Notes under the pieces: model-generated
Database searches by the model: none
The model's input: only the letters and a program-made list of their open reading frames with translations
Told to the model about the DNA's origin: nothing
In this document: in pieces, positions 27,729 to 36,492 of the stretch
Layout of the letters: every line of letters starts with the position of its first letter
Numbering within the stretch: the first letter of the stretch is position 1
Translations under genes and position numbers: made by a program
DNA from: Azospirillum doebereinerae
GTDB lineage: Bacteria; Pseudomonadota; Alphaproteobacteria; Azospirillales; Azospirillaceae
Assembly: GCF_003989665.1 (NCBI RefSeq)
Contig: NZ_RZIJ01000001.1
Location: 558,001 to 622,000, forward strand
Length of the DNA stretch: 64,000 nt
Direction of reading: 5' to 3'

Positions 27729-28364
27729 GTGCCGCTGTACGACGCCGCGCATTGGTCGGCCTTCCTGGCGGCGGCCGTGCTGCTCAACCTGTCGCCCGGA
27801 CCGGACATGGCCTTCATCCTCGGCCAGACGGTCAAGGGCGGGGTGCGGGCGGGAACGGCGGCGATGCTGGGGATCTGGGCCGGAGCCTTCGGTCACGTCC
27901 TGCTCGCCGCCGCCGGCCTCTCCGCCATCCTCGCCGCGTCCGCCCTCGCCTATTCCACCGTCAAATGGGTGGGCGTCGCCTATCTGCTCTGGATCGGCGT
28001 GCAGGCGTTGCGGTCGCGCGGCGGCGGGTTCCGGCCGGACGACGCGCCGGCGGAACCCAATCCGTGGTCCGTGTTCCGTCAGGGTGCGTTGATCGACCTG
28101 CTGAATCCGAAGGTGGCGATCTTCTTCCTCGCCTTCCTTCCGCAATTCGTGGTCGGGGGTGCCGGCCCGGTGTGGGCGCAGCTGTTGCTGCACGGCGTGC
28201 TGATCATCGCCGTCGCGGCGTTGATCGAGACCCCCATAGTGCTGCTCGGCGACCGGCTGTCCGCAAGGCTGCGGTCCAGCCGCCGGCTGGGCCAGTGGCT
28301 GGACCGGACGTTGGGCGCGACGCTGGTCGCCCTCGGACTGAAGCTGGCGCTTGCCGAGCGCTGA
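27729..28364 (+). CDS. LysE/RhtB-family exporter
   Basis: A 211-aa inner-membrane protein with six predicted helices. The family signature LNLSPGPDMAFILGQTVKGG lies near residues 19-38, and LNPKVAIFFLAFLPQF near 120. Such proteins export amino acids or related metabolites. Start is GTG 27729, with a purine-rich GAGGGGGGCAG ahead. The substrate is not deducible. Confidence 0.9.
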   Translation: MPLYDAAHWSAFLAAAVLLNLSPGPDMAFILGQTVKGGVRAGTAAMLGIWAGAFGHVLLAAAGLSAILAASALAYSTVKWVGVAYLLWIGVQALRSRGGGFRPDDAPAEPNPWSVFRQGALIDLLNPKVAIFFLAFLPQFVVGGAGPVWAQLLLHGVLIIAVAALIETPIVLLGDRLSARLRSSRRLGQWLDRTLGATLVALGLKLALAER

Positions 28365-28387
28365 ACCGGCGGCCGGTTGCGGCCGGC

Positions 28388-28966
28388 TCAGTCGATCAGG
28401 TCCTCGACCTCGCGGATGCGGCCGTTGTCGATCATGAACTGGACCAGCTCCGGCCGCTGCCTGCCGAGCGTGTGATGGCGCTGGCGCGCGGCCTCGACCA
28501 GATCGCCCTTGCGGCCCAGAAGGTCGTCGGCAAATTCGATCATGCGCAGGTTGGGCCACGCCTTGGCGCGGATGCCGGCCACGGCGGCCATGGCGTCGGC
28601 CGCCGGCCGTTCGGGCCGGGCCTGCGCCAGGATCATGGTCAAAGCGGCGGTGGAGCGGGAAATACCGGCGTGGCAATGGACCAGCAAATGCCGACAATCC
28701 ACCGGCTCGGACAGCAGGTCGCGGCCGAAGGCGAGGATGCGCTCCACGTCGGCTTTCTGCGGGGCGATCTGGCCGCGCGTCGGGTCGATGATGTCGTGGA
28801 AGCGCAGCTCCAGCCGTTCGTGCTCGCCGTAATCGCCGAAGGCGGTCGGCTCCGGGTGGTCGGGGTCGAGGATGGACAGCACGTGGCTGACCTTGCCTCC
28901 GCCGAAATCGCAGAGTTCCTCGATGCCGCAGACGGTCAGGCCGAAGGGGACGAAATCGCTGGCCAT
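28388..28966 (-). CDS. Protein tyrosine / dual-specificity phosphatase-like protein
   Basis: A 192-aa cytoplasmic protein. HCHAGISRST (about residues 97-106) is the Cx5R phosphate-binding loop with catalytic Cys and Arg. An upstream Asp in FHDIIDP (near residues 57-63) is placed to act as the general acid. The C-terminal part, WPNLRMIEFADDLLGR, is characteristic of an alphaproteobacterial subgroup. GGGAAGAGAG precedes the ATG. Substrate unknown. Confidence 0.85.
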   Translation of the reverse strand: MASDFVPFGLTVCGIEELCDFGGGKVSHVLSILDPDHPEPTAFGDYGEHERLELRFHDIIDPTRGQIAPQKADVERILAFGRDLLSEPVDCRHLLVHCHAGISRSTAALTMILAQARPERPAADAMAAVAGIRAKAWPNLRMIEFADDLLGRKGDLVEAARQRHHTLGRQRPELVQFMIDNGRIREVEDLID

Positions 28967-29073
28967 GATGCTCTCTTCCCAAAGGTCGGTCCGAGGCGCG
29001 AGCGCGCCCGGACCGGCGCATTTGGCACGTCCCGTCCCGTCTTCGTCAACCGTGCGCGTATGACATCATCCGG

Positions 29074-29151
29074 TCACAGCACATTGAAGATGTAGAGCAG
29101 GATGATGATGGGAATCGGCAAGCCGACGAGCCACAGCAGGATACCTTTCAT
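29074..29151 (-). CDS. 25-residue single-pass membrane protein
   Basis: A 26-codon gene (with stop) starting MKGILLWLVGLPIPII and ending YIFNVL, almost wholly hydrophobic with a central PIPI kink. GGAGGGAG lies about 8 nt before the ATG, a better ribosome site than many neighbours have. From memory, near-identical tiny proteins recur in alphaproteobacteria, which supports coding. It would form one membrane helix; function unknown. Confidence 0.7.
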   Translation of the reverse strand: MKGILLWLVGLPIPIIILLYIFNVL

Positions 29152-29290
29152 GACGCGCTCCCTCCGTTGTGTTGGCGGTGGGCCGGGGGGTTCGTCCGGC
29201 CGCTCTCACCTGTAACAACGGCCCCGGTGCCGGTTGGTTGCACGCGGATCCCGATCGGACGGGGAAAAGAAGGAGGTGCGCCGAACGGAC

Positions 29291-30007
29291 TCAGCCTTCC
29301 GCGCCGTTCTCCCCGGCGTCCATTTCCACGTCGGCGCCACCGGCTTCCGCGCCGGGCTTGGCGGCGCGCGGGCGTGGCGTCCGGATCTTCTTCAGCAGCA
29401 GCGCGAAGGGCTTCAGCGCGCGATCCATGATGCCCGCGTCGCGTTCCAGCCGCGACAGCAGGAAAGCGCTGGCCTCCAGCGTCGAGACGCTTTCGCGGCG
29501 CGGCTCCTTGCGCGCCTGCCCGTAGAGCGACTGGAACTCCGGGTGCAGGACGACGCGCCGGCATTTCAGCAGCCACGCGTTGCGCCACCACAGGGTCTTG
29601 GCTTGGCTCCAGGTGCCGTCCAGCACGATGACGCCCTCCAGGTCGGCCAGCACCTGACGGCTGTCCTGCTGGGGAACACCGTTGCGGTCGACGACCGCGA
29701 TCTCGGCCTTGGCGGCGGGATTGTCGGCCTTCACCGGGCCGAGATACAACACGCCCCAGCGTTTGTAATCCACCTCCCGGCCCAGGATGCGCTTCAGGTT
29801 CGGCCAGCTTAGGCCGACCTTCAGGGCCGAGTTGGCGAACTGGAGATGCGCGATCTGTGCGGTGCCCAAATTTTCGCGCTTTTCCTGCGGGTGCTGGAGA
29901 ATGAGCAAAAAGACGCCGTTCTTGACCGGCTCCACCGCCTCGCAAATGCACAGGTGATTAGGTTTTAGGCAGGTCGGGCAGGACTCGGGAGGGGTGGCGC
30001 TGTGCAT
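29291..30007 (-). CDS. DTW-domain protein, probable tRNA-uridine aminocarboxypropyltransferase
   Basis: A 238-aa protein. An N-terminal zinc-type cluster CPTCLKPNHLCIC (residues 10-22) precedes the DTW domain, with the hallmark LDGTWSQAKTL near residues 130-140. E. coli TapT (YfiP) of this family transfers the aminocarboxypropyl group of SAM to U47 of tRNA. A charged low-complexity tail of about 30 residues follows. The gene is monocistronic and divergent from a small acidic protein gene. Confidence 0.85.
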   Translation of the reverse strand: MHSATPPESCPTCLKPNHLCICEAVEPVKNGVFLLILQHPQEKRENLGTAQIAHLQFANSALKVGLSWPNLKRILGREVDYKRWGVLYLGPVKADNPAAKAEIAVVDRNGVPQQDSRQVLADLEGVIVLDGTWSQAKTLWWRNAWLLKCRRVVLHPEFQSLYGQARKEPRRESVSTLEASAFLLSRLERDAGIMDRALKPFALLLKKIRTPRPRAAKPGAEAGGADVEMDAGENGAEG

Positions 30008-30307
30008 GGGAGGTACGCAATCCTTGAACGGAGATAACCGCGAATATGGGTTGGAACGGCGCGGAAGGGAACCACATCTCTTCCTGGCCGGTCGAAACGA
30101 CGAGACCGGCCGTCGCGGGCGACGACATCGTCGTGCGTATAAACCTTTTGTAGAGGGTTCATCGTGTGTGATGGACCTTGTGTGATGCGTTTCACGGCTG
30201 GCCTGGAACTTGCGTGATAGGTTTCAGGCAAACAGGACGGGCGGAGCCAAGGACGACCAAAGGGCCGTTCCCGACTTCCTCCCGGCGCTCAGAAGGAGAC
30301 CCCTGCC
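30008..30307. other. 300-bp divergent intergenic region
   Basis: Between the DTW gene (minus) and the small acidic protein gene (plus). It contains an 8-bp stem GGCCGGTC / GACCGGCC near 30088-30113, and a short direct repeat GTGTGATG near 30167-30186. No gene or clear promoter was recognised. Confidence 0.4.
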
Positions 30308-30478
30308 ATGCTGCCCGCACATTTGGCCGACCGCTTGCTGAAGCAACGCCGCGACGCGGACACCACGGAATTCGCCCGGCAACTGCCGCTGCACGCCGAC
30401 GATCCGCGTTGGATGACCGATCCTGAGGACGACGTTCCGTTCGCCCGCCGCGAACCCGATTGGGCCACCGACTACTGA
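30308..30478 (+). CDS. Small acidic hypothetical protein (56 aa)
   Basis: Reads MLPAHLADRLLKQRRDAD at the start and is strongly acidic and aromatic at the end (WATDY). AAGGAG is well placed before the ATG, and a perfect 10-bp hairpin follows the stop at 30494-30521, so the reading frame has the frame of a complete transcription unit. I do not recognise the family. No membrane segment or cysteine is present. Confidence 0.55.
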   Translation: MLPAHLADRLLKQRRDADTTEFARQLPLHADDPRWMTDPEDDVPFARREPDWATDY

Positions 30479-30493
30479 GCGAAAGGCGACACG

Positions 30494-30521
30494 GGCCGCT
30501 GTCCGGTCTCCGACAGCGGCC
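30494..30521 (+). terminator. Hairpin after the 56-aa gene
   Basis: Perfect 10-bp stem GGCCGCTGTC / GACAGCGGCC with an 8-nt loop, 15 bp past the stop; a CTTTT run occurs about 10 bp further on. Confidence 0.5.
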
Positions 30522-30770
30522 GACACGCCGCTTTTCATAACGAACGCTCATGTCTTTGGCCGGTGGATTCCCGGCCCCGATCCGGGCACCGGCTCCTTAG
30601 GGGACCGGATCTCATAAGACACGCTCCAACCGCCCCGGCGGTTGCGCGGCGCCCGGAGTCTCATCCCTCTCCCTTCCCTCGCCCTCCTCCCGATACGGAA
30701 GTCAGTCCCCGGCACCGTGCCGGTTCGCCGCCGATATGAGCCGGCACGGCTTGCGTGCAACCGGCGCCCA

Positions 30771-30804
30771 AACGAAAACGCCCCGGCCGCAAGGCCGGGG
30801 CGTT
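30771..30804 (-). terminator. Intrinsic terminator of the Tim44-like gene
   Basis: 12-bp stem (30777-30788 with 30793-30804) with a 4-nt loop, followed on the minus strand by TTTTCGTTT, 29 bp past the stop of the gene at 30833. Confidence 0.85.
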
Positions 30805-30832
30805 CGTCGTACAACAGGCAGGGGAACAGGCG

Positions 30833-31885
30833 TCAGCGGGTCTGCTGGATCGCCGACAGCTGCCACTGGCCGCCGCGCGGACGGACGAAGGTCCACAGCT
30901 CCGTGGCCTCGACCGGCTGGTTGGCGTTGCCTTCCACGACCCGGCCGCTGGCGCGTTCCACCGTGGTGTCGACCAGCGAGAAACGCATTGCGACGGTGGC
31001 GTATTCGGCGTTGCCCTCACGCCACGCTTCCGACAGGTCACCCTGCAGCAGCTTGACGTCGCTCACCTTGTTGACCACGCCACGGCTGCTGTTCTCCGAC
31101 AGGTCGCCGGTGAAGTAGGACAGCATTTCCGGCGTCGTCACCCCGCGCAGGGTTTCGACGTCCTCACGACCGTAGGCGGTCTGGACGGTCACCAGCAGAC
31201 GCTCGAACGCCTCGTAGTCGGCGGGTTGGACGCCGAGTTCATCAGGCTGCTGGCGGCGGTTGGCGCCACCGGCCAAGCCGCCCAGTCCGCCACCGCCCAT
31301 CGACCCGTTCTGGCGGGGATCGGCCGAATCGCGGTTCAGCGGGCCGCCGGCGTAGGCCGGGTTCGGACCGGTGCCGAGCGGCGCGCCCATCGAGGCGGAG
31401 GCCGGCTGGGGCTGCGAACGGTTGCGGAAGAAGCGCATCGCCAGACGGACGAGGAAGACGACCAGCAGGATCTGGAGCAGGAAGCCCAGGATGCCCGCGA
31501 AGCTGCCCAGCCCCTCGAAGAAGCCGCCGCCGAACAGCATCGCGCCGATGCCGGCGCCGATCAGGCCGCCCATCAGGCCGGTCATGAAACCGCCGCCCCG
31601 GAAGAAGCCGCCGGCCTGCGCCGGGGCCGCGTTGGGGCGCTGCATGCCCGGCTGCGCGGCCGGGGCGGCCGACCGCTCCATCGGCATCGCCGTGTTGGGC
31701 GCGGTGGAGGTCGCGGCCGGAGCCTCGGTGGTGCGCGCGCCACGGCTGCCCGACGAACTGCTCTTGCCGGCGCGGGCGTCGGCCGTGCCGGCGGAGAGGG
31801 CCATCATCAGGGCGACCGCCACGGCGGTCGCGGTGCGGGTGGTGCTTTTCGCCGGCATGGTGGTAGGTCGGGTGTTCTCGTTCAT
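30833..31885 (-). CDS. Tim44-like domain protein
   Basis: A 350-aa protein: N-terminal hydrophobic segment (about residues 18-40, signal or anchor), a Ser/Ala/Pro/Gly-rich linker, a Gly-rich hydrophobic region FMTGLMGGLIGAGIGAMLFGGG with a following helix (about 100-155), another low-complexity linker, then the Tim44-like domain (about 215-350; DYEAFERLLVTVQTAYGRED...). The domain is the one mitochondrial Tim44 shares with bacterial homologues, where its role is not settled. Start at ATG 31885; MPAKST at 31858 is an alternative. Terminator immediately downstream. Confidence 0.85.
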   Translation of the reverse strand: MNENTRPTTMPAKSTTRTATAVAVALMMALSAGTADARAGKSSSSGSRGARTTEAPAATSTAPNTAMPMERSAAPAAQPGMQRPNAAPAQAGGFFRGGGFMTGLMGGLIGAGIGAMLFGGGFFEGLGSFAGILGFLLQILLVVFLVRLAMRFFRNRSQPQPASASMGAPLGTGPNPAYAGGPLNRDSADPRQNGSMGGGGLGGLAGGANRRQQPDELGVQPADYEAFERLLVTVQTAYGREDVETLRGVTTPEMLSYFTGDLSENSSRGVVNKVSDVKLLQGDLSEAWREGNAEYATVAMRFSLVDTTVERASGRVVEGNANQPVEATELWTFVRPRGGQWQLSAIQQTR

Positions 31886-32026
31886 GATCGCAACAGCCGT
31901 CAGAGCCAAAGGAGCCTACCAGATGGGGGTGCGCGCCTTGCCGTTGTAGAGGGGGGCCGCCGGTTTCTTCGATAAAACCACAGCCGAGCGACAATCAGCG
32001 GGACGCTCTTTCTTCAACGTCTTGAT

Positions 32027-32263
32027 TCACAAGGGCGAGGGCTGGGCGAAGCCCGGATCGGGACGGGTCCATTCGGCCCGCATGCGGTCCCACAGGCCAA
32101 CTTTCCGCTCGTCCGGGACGCTTTTCCGCTCGACTTCCGTCCAGACGCGGCGGCGCGTCGCGATCTGGAGCCGGCAATCGCGCGAGCAATAGAGCGGCGC
32201 CGGCCCACGCGGCGAGGTCCGCGCAAAGGGACGCCCGCAGCAGGCGCAATACAATGGGGTCAT
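32027..32263 (-). CDS. Small zinc-ribbon-like protein (78 aa)
   Basis: Starts MTPLYCACCGRPFARTSPRG, followed by APLYCSRDC. The pair C-x2-C (residues 6/8-9) and C-x3-C (about 27-31) looks like one treble-clef or zinc-ribbon site, as in MYM/FCS or DUF2256-type fingers. The rest is basic and Trp-containing. GGAAGGAT precedes the ATG. Function unknown; nucleic-acid binding would be a guess. Confidence 0.65.
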   Translation of the reverse strand: MTPLYCACCGRPFARTSPRGPAPLYCSRDCRLQIATRRRVWTEVERKSVPDERKVGLWDRMRAEWTRPDPGFAQPSPL

Positions 32264-32582
32264 GATTGATCCTTCCCTATGAGCTGGCCGTTCATTGCAG
32301 CCGCTCTTCATGCTCGCGGACCGAAGTCGTCCCGGCACTCTTCTTTGTGATGACCGATACTATCCACAGACTCACCGATTTTCGCCAGACGAAAAAAGGC
32401 ATACCCCCTTGAACAGCGTCAGAATCTTGGAAACGTTCTTTTAGCAAGCGATTGCGGAAGAAACCACTTTCCGGTCCCGGCGCGTCATTTCGCCGCCCCG
32501 TCCGGCCGCTTCGGCTTTCAACGGAAGTCCCAAGCGCTTACATCCTTTGGGCAGATCTCCAACATCCCGAAAGGTGGAAACG
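32264..32582. other. Divergent intergenic region upstream of nhaA
   Basis: About 319 bp, less GC-rich than the genes on either side. It must carry promoters for nhaA and the zinc-ribbon gene. No riboswitch, operator or small gene was recognised. Confidence 0.4.
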
Positions 32583-33782
32583 ATGGCTTTGACCCGTCTC
32601 GGCGGCTTCCTGAAGACCGAAAGCGCCGGCGGCGTGGTCCTGATGATCGCGGCGGCAGCGGCGCTGATCTGGGCGAACTCCCCGGCGGCGCCCCTTTACG
32701 ACGCGCTGCTCGCGATGCCCGTCGCCGTCACCGCCGGCGGGGTCGGGTTGGACAAGGCGCTGATCCTGTGGATCAACGACGGGCTGATGGCGGTCTTCTT
32801 CCTGCTGGTCGGGCTCGAGATCAAGCGCGAGGCGTTGGAGGGCGAACTGTCCAGCCGCGCCAAGGCCATGCTGCCGGGCATCGCGGCGCTGGGCGGCATG
32901 GTCGTGCCGGCGCTGGTCTACTGCGCCTTCGCCCAGGCGGAACCGGGGGCTCTGCGAGGCTGGGCCATCCCGGCGGCGACCGACATCGCCTTCGCGGTCG
33001 GCGTGCTGGCGCTGCTGGGCCGGCGGGTGCCGCCGAGCCTGCGGGTGTTCCTGCTGGCGCTCGCCATCATGGACGATCTCGGCGCCATCGTGATCATCGC
33101 CGTCTTCTACAGCCATGGGCTGGCGCCCGCCGCGCTCGGGCTGGCGGCGTTGGCCGGAGCCGGGCTGTGGCTGCTGAACCGGGCCGGGGTACGGTCGCTG
33201 GCGCCCTATCTGCTGCTGGGGCTGGTGCTGTGGGTGTGCGTGCTGAAATCGGGCATCCACGCGACGCTGGCCGGCGTGGCGCTGGCCTTCGCCATCCCGT
33301 TGCGCGGCGGACAAGGCGAGGCCGAGCGGAACGAGGCGCCGCTGCACCGGCTGGAGCACGCGCTGCACCCCTGGGTCGCCTTCGGCATCATGCCGATCTT
33401 CGCGCTGGCCAACGCCGGCGTGCCGCTGGCCGGGATCACGCCGGCCAGCCTGCTGGCCCCGGTGCCGCTCGGCATCGCGCTCGGCCTGTTCGTGGGCAAG
33501 CAGGCGGGCGTCTTTTTGGCGGTGTGGCTGGCCGTGCGCTTCGGCTTGGTCGGGTTGCCGGCGGGGGCGTCCTGGCGGCAGGTCCACGGCGTCGCGGTGC
33601 TGACCGGCATCGGCTTCACCATGAGCCTGTTCATCGGCACGCTGGCCTTCCCCGACCCCGCCCACGCCGTCGCCGTGCGGCTTGGCGTGCTGGCCGGATC
33701 GCTGGCCTCGGCGCTGGCCGGCTACGCATTGCTGCGGGCGGCCGAGGGGCGCCGGACCCGGCCGGTCGCCGTCGCCTCCTAG
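32583..33782 (+). CDS. nhaA: Na+/H+ antiporter NhaA
   Basis: A 399-aa, 12-helix antiporter that exports sodium in exchange for protons at high pH or salt. Signature [19 protein letters not shown] carries the equivalent of E. coli Asp133. [16 protein letters not shown] carries the Asp pair equivalent to D163/D164 of the ion site. C-terminal [15 protein letters not shown] is also conserved. ATG 32583 has AAAGGTGG upstream; a GTG at 32547 is unlikely. Confidence 0.96.
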   Translation: MALTRLGGFLKTESAGGVVLMIAAAAALIWANSPAAPLYDALLAMPVAVTAGGVGLDKALILWINDGLMAVFFLLVGLEIKREALEGELSSRAKAMLPGIAALGGMVVPALVYCAFAQAEPGALRGWAIPAATDIAFAVGVLALLGRRVPPSLRVFLLALAIMDDLGAIVIIAVFYSHGLAPAALGLAALAGAGLWLLNRAGVRSLAPYLLLGLVLWVCVLKSGIHATLAGVALAFAIPLRGGQGEAERNEAPLHRLEHALHPWVAFGIMPIFALANAGVPLAGITPASLLAPVPLGIALGLFVGKQAGVFLAVWLAVRFGLVGLPAGASWRQVHGVAVLTGIGFTMSLFIGTLAFPDPAHAVAVRLGVLAGSLASALAGYALLRAAEGRRTRPVAVAS

Positions 33783-33896
33783 ACCTTGGGTCAAGACTCG
33801 CACGGCGAAGGAACCGCCGCTCGTTCCCGGGGTTGTTCACAGGCGGGACCGTCCCCTTGGACAAGGGCGACGCCGCCTCCTCGGGGGACATCGACG

Positions 33897-34331
33897 ATGG
33901 ACGCCATCCGCACACGCCGCCGTGCCTTCACCGCCGCCCCGCCGCGCACCGACGCGGGCGCGCCCATCCCCATCGATTTCCAGCGGCTGGAACGGCTGCG
34001 CCGGCTGTCGCGCCTGATGGACACCCGCTGGCGCATCCCCGGCACCCGCATCCCCATCGGGCTGGACGGCATCGCCAGCATCGTCCCGGTGGCCGGCGAC
34101 ACGGTCACCGCCGTCGTCTCGGCCTACATCATCCTGGAGGCCTCGCGCTTCGGCCTGCCCAAGTCGCTGCTGCTGCGGATGGTGGGCAACGTGGGGGTGG
34201 ATTGGCTGTTCGGCTCGATCCCGGTGCTGGGGACGATCTTCGACATCGCCTTCAAGGCCAACCGGATGAACGTCGACCTGCTGTTCGAGCATCTGGAGGG
34301 CCGGCTCGGCCAGCCCTCCGCCGGCCGCTGA
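33897..34331 (+). CDS. DUF4112 protein
   Basis: A 144-aa protein with the DUF4112 core: LMDTRWRIPGTRIPIGLDGI, then IVPVAGDTVTAVVSAYIILEA and VDWLFGSIPVLGTIFDIAFKANRMN. Two weakly hydrophobic segments suggest membrane association. ATG 33897 follows GGGGGA; the frame upstream of it (to 33786) is unlikely to be translated. Function of the family is unknown. It lies 65 bp ahead of hemN, with the FNR-type box in between. Confidence 0.85.
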   Translation: MDAIRTRRRAFTAAPPRTDAGAPIPIDFQRLERLRRLSRLMDTRWRIPGTRIPIGLDGIASIVPVAGDTVTAVVSAYIILEASRFGLPKSLLLRMVGNVGVDWLFGSIPVLGTIFDIAFKANRMNVDLLFEHLEGRLGQPSAGR

Positions 34332-34347
34332 GTCCCGCTTTGGCAGC

Positions 34348-34361
34348 TTGACGTGGATCAA
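34348..34361 (+). promoter_or_regulatory. FNR/Anr/FixK-type box upstream of hemN
   Basis: TTGAC-GTGG-ATCAA matches the FNR half-sites TTGAT N4 ATCAA at nine of ten positions. The centre (34354.5) is about 42 bp before the hemN ATG. An anaerobic activator bound here is what is known for hemN in many proteobacteria. Confidence 0.8.
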
Positions 34362-34396
34362 GGCGGGAGGGCGCCCCCTGCGGCACTCTGTCGCCC

Positions 34397-35812
34397 ATGG
34401 ACGCTCCCGCTCTTTCCCCCGCCGCCGCCCGGACCGCAGCCCCGTCCCGCACGGCCTCCGTCGATCCCGCCCTGCTCGCCAAATACGACGGGCTGCGGGT
34501 GCCGCGTTACACCAGCTACCCGACCGCGCCGCACTTCACCCCGGCCGTCGATGCCGGGGTCTACGGCGGCTGGCTGGAGGCGATGGACCTGACGCGGTCC
34601 GGGTCGCTCTACCTCCACGTCCCCTTCTGCCACCAGATGTGCTGGTACTGCGGCTGCCACACCAAGATCGTGGCCCGCTACGCTCCGATCGCCGAGTATC
34701 TCGGCCATCTGCGGCGCGAGATCGGCATGGTCGCCGACCGCATCCCCGGCCGGTTGCGGGTGCGCCACATCCATTTCGGCGGCGGCACCCCCACCATGAT
34801 GGCGCCCGACGATTTCGAGACGCTGATCGCGCTGCTGCGCACGCGCTTCGACGTGGCCGCCGACGCCGAACTCGCCATCGAGATCGACCCTCGCACCCTG
34901 ACGGCGCAGATGGCGGCGGCGCTCGGCCGGTCGGGCGTGAACCGCGCCTCGCTGGGCGTGCAGGATTTCGACCCGACGGTGCAGGAGGCGATCAACCGCG
35001 TCCAGCCGCGCGCCGTGACCGAACAGGCCTTGAGCTGGCTGCGCGACGCTGGCATCGCCAACGTCAACCTCGACCTGATGTACGGCCTGCCGCACCAGTC
35101 GGTGGAGAGCGTCGCCCGCTCCGCCAAAATCGCGCTGGAGATGGCGCCCGACCGCCTGTCGGTCTTCGGCTACGCCCATGTGCCGTGGATGAAGACCCAT
35201 CAGAAGAAGATCGACGAATCCGTGCTGGCCGGCACGCTGGGCCGCTGGGAGCAGTTCGCCGCCATCGCCGACACGCTGGGCGACGCCGGCTACCGCGCCA
35301 TCGGGCTCGACCATTTCGCCCGCCCCGGCGACGAGCTGGCGGTCCAGCAGGAGGAGGGGCGGCTCGGCCGCAACTTCCAGGGCTACACCACCGACGACGC
35401 GGACGCCCTGCTGGGCTTCGGCGCGTCCTCCATCGGGGCCTTGCCGCAGGGTTACGTGCAGAACGCCGTGCCCTTCGACCACTACGCCACCGCCATCGAG
35501 GAGGGCCGCCTGCCCACCGCCAAGGGCATCGCGCTGACCGACGACGACCGCCTGCGCCGCGACCTGATCATGCGGCTGATGTGCGACCTGTCGGTGGACG
35601 CCGGGGAGGTCGCCATCGCGCATGGGCTGGACTCCAGCGCCTTCGACGCCGATCTGGCGGCGATGGACGATCTGGTCGCCGACGGCGTCGCCGCCATCGA
35701 CGGCCGCCGCGTGTCGGTGCCCGAGGCGGCCCGCCCGCTGATGCGGATCGTCGCCGCCCGCTTCGACACCCACCTCGCCAGCGGCGCCGGCCGCCACAGC
35801 CGGGCGGTGTGA
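34397..35812 (+). CDS. hemN: Oxygen-independent coproporphyrinogen III oxidase
   Basis: A 471-aa radical-SAM enzyme converting coproporphyrinogen III to protoporphyrinogen IX without oxygen. The CHQMCWYCGC segment (about residues 78-87) gives CxxxCxxC for the 4Fe-4S cluster plus the extra HemN cysteine. Preceding LRVPRYTSYPTAPHF and following FGGGTPTMM are family hallmarks. The ATG has no Shine-Dalgarno within range (nearest GGGAGGG is 26 nt upstream), and an FNR-type box lies 36 bp ahead. Expected to serve heme synthesis under low oxygen. Confidence 0.96.
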   Translation: MDAPALSPAAARTAAPSRTASVDPALLAKYDGLRVPRYTSYPTAPHFTPAVDAGVYGGWLEAMDLTRSGSLYLHVPFCHQMCWYCGCHTKIVARYAPIAEYLGHLRREIGMVADRIPGRLRVRHIHFGGGTPTMMAPDDFETLIALLRTRFDVAADAELAIEIDPRTLTAQMAAALGRSGVNRASLGVQDFDPTVQEAINRVQPRAVTEQALSWLRDAGIANVNLDLMYGLPHQSVESVARSAKIALEMAPDRLSVFGYAHVPWMKTHQKKIDESVLAGTLGRWEQFAAIADTLGDAGYRAIGLDHFARPGDELAVQQEEGRLGRNFQGYTTDDADALLGFGASSIGALPQGYVQNAVPFDHYATAIEEGRLPTAKGIALTDDDRLRRDLIMRLMCDLSVDAGEVAIAHGLDSSAFDADLAAMDDLVADGVAAIDGRRVSVPEAARPLMRIVAARFDTHLASGAGRHSRAV

Positions 35813-35848
35813 GGGCGAGCGGGGCCCGTGCCTAGAGGGTACAGGCCC

Positions 35849-35962
35849 GTTTGCCCCCACCCATCCTCCCCCGCTGGGCGGGGGAGGGGCAGGATGCTTG
35901 TTCGGCGTTCGGCGGCAGTCCCCTCCCTCGCCCAGCGGGGGAGGGTTAGGGTGGGGGTAAAC
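35849..35962. repeat. Large imperfect inverted repeat (REP/BIME-like) between hemN and the cupin gene
   Basis: Two related arms (35849-35889 and 35919-35962) in opposite orientation. Each arm contains its own hairpin, such as the perfect 10-bp stem CCTCCCCCGC / GCGGGGGAGG with a TGG loop at 35865-35887. Outer parts (CCCCCACCC / GGGTGGGGG) also pair. It sits between two convergent genes, a typical location for bacterial interspersed palindromes, and could serve as a bidirectional transcript end. Confidence 0.8.
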
Positions 35963-35968
35963 GCCCCC

Positions 35969-36415
35969 TCAGAACGCCGCTTCGGGAACGCCCTTCCGCG
36001 CACCGCTGCCCAGCCAGCCCCGCACCCGTGTCTTCAGCCGGGCCAGCGCGGTCTGGCGTTTCTGCACCGCGTAGTGCTTGCGCACGGTTTCCTTGATATC
36101 CCAGGTGCCGGTGAAGCCCATCGGCAGCACCAGCGCGTCGCCCGCCCGGTATTCCTGCGGCAACCCACCCTCCGGCGTGATGACGACGCGGCCGGACAGC
36201 AGGATGCAGAACTCGTCGTAGGGCCAATCCTTCATCGCCACCACCCCCGGCGTGCATTGCCAGACGCCCGAGGCGAAACGTCCGCCGTCCCCATCGTAGA
36301 GGTTCCGGTGGATCTCGCGCGGGTCGCCGGACAGGATGGTGCCGAACATCGCCGGCTTGCCGATTTCGTCGTCGGCGATCCGGTTGCGGTCGATGCGCAG
36401 GACGGATTGGGGCAT
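35969..36415 (-). CDS. Cupin-domain protein
   Basis: A 148-aa single-cupin protein of the Cupin_3 type (EutQ / ureidoglycine-aminohydrolase-like). It has WQCTPGVVAMKDWPYDEFCILLSGRVVITPEGG for strand motif 1 and YRAGDALVLPMGFTGTWDI for motif 2. The canonical metal histidines are mostly replaced (WPYDEF has E only), so metal binding is doubtful. A basic C-terminal tail of about 35 residues is unusual. Substrate unknown. Confidence 0.8.
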   Translation of the reverse strand: MPQSVLRIDRNRIADDEIGKPAMFGTILSGDPREIHRNLYDGDGGRFASGVWQCTPGVVAMKDWPYDEFCILLSGRVVITPEGGLPQEYRAGDALVLPMGFTGTWDIKETVRKHYAVQKRQTALARLKTRVRGWLGSGARKGVPEAAF

Positions 36416-36492
36416 GGGTGAGGCTCCGTTCGCAGTGGCCGCACGGCTGGCCGATCCCGAAGCGAACACCTGAGCCGCCAAAACGATCCCGC

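Larger units (their letters stand above)
30479..30832. other. Convergent intergenic region, no gene seen
   Basis: About 354 bp between the small acidic protein gene and the Tim44-like gene. It holds the hairpin at 30494-30521 and the minus-strand terminator at 30771-30804; the middle part shows no supported coding frame. Confidence 0.5.
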
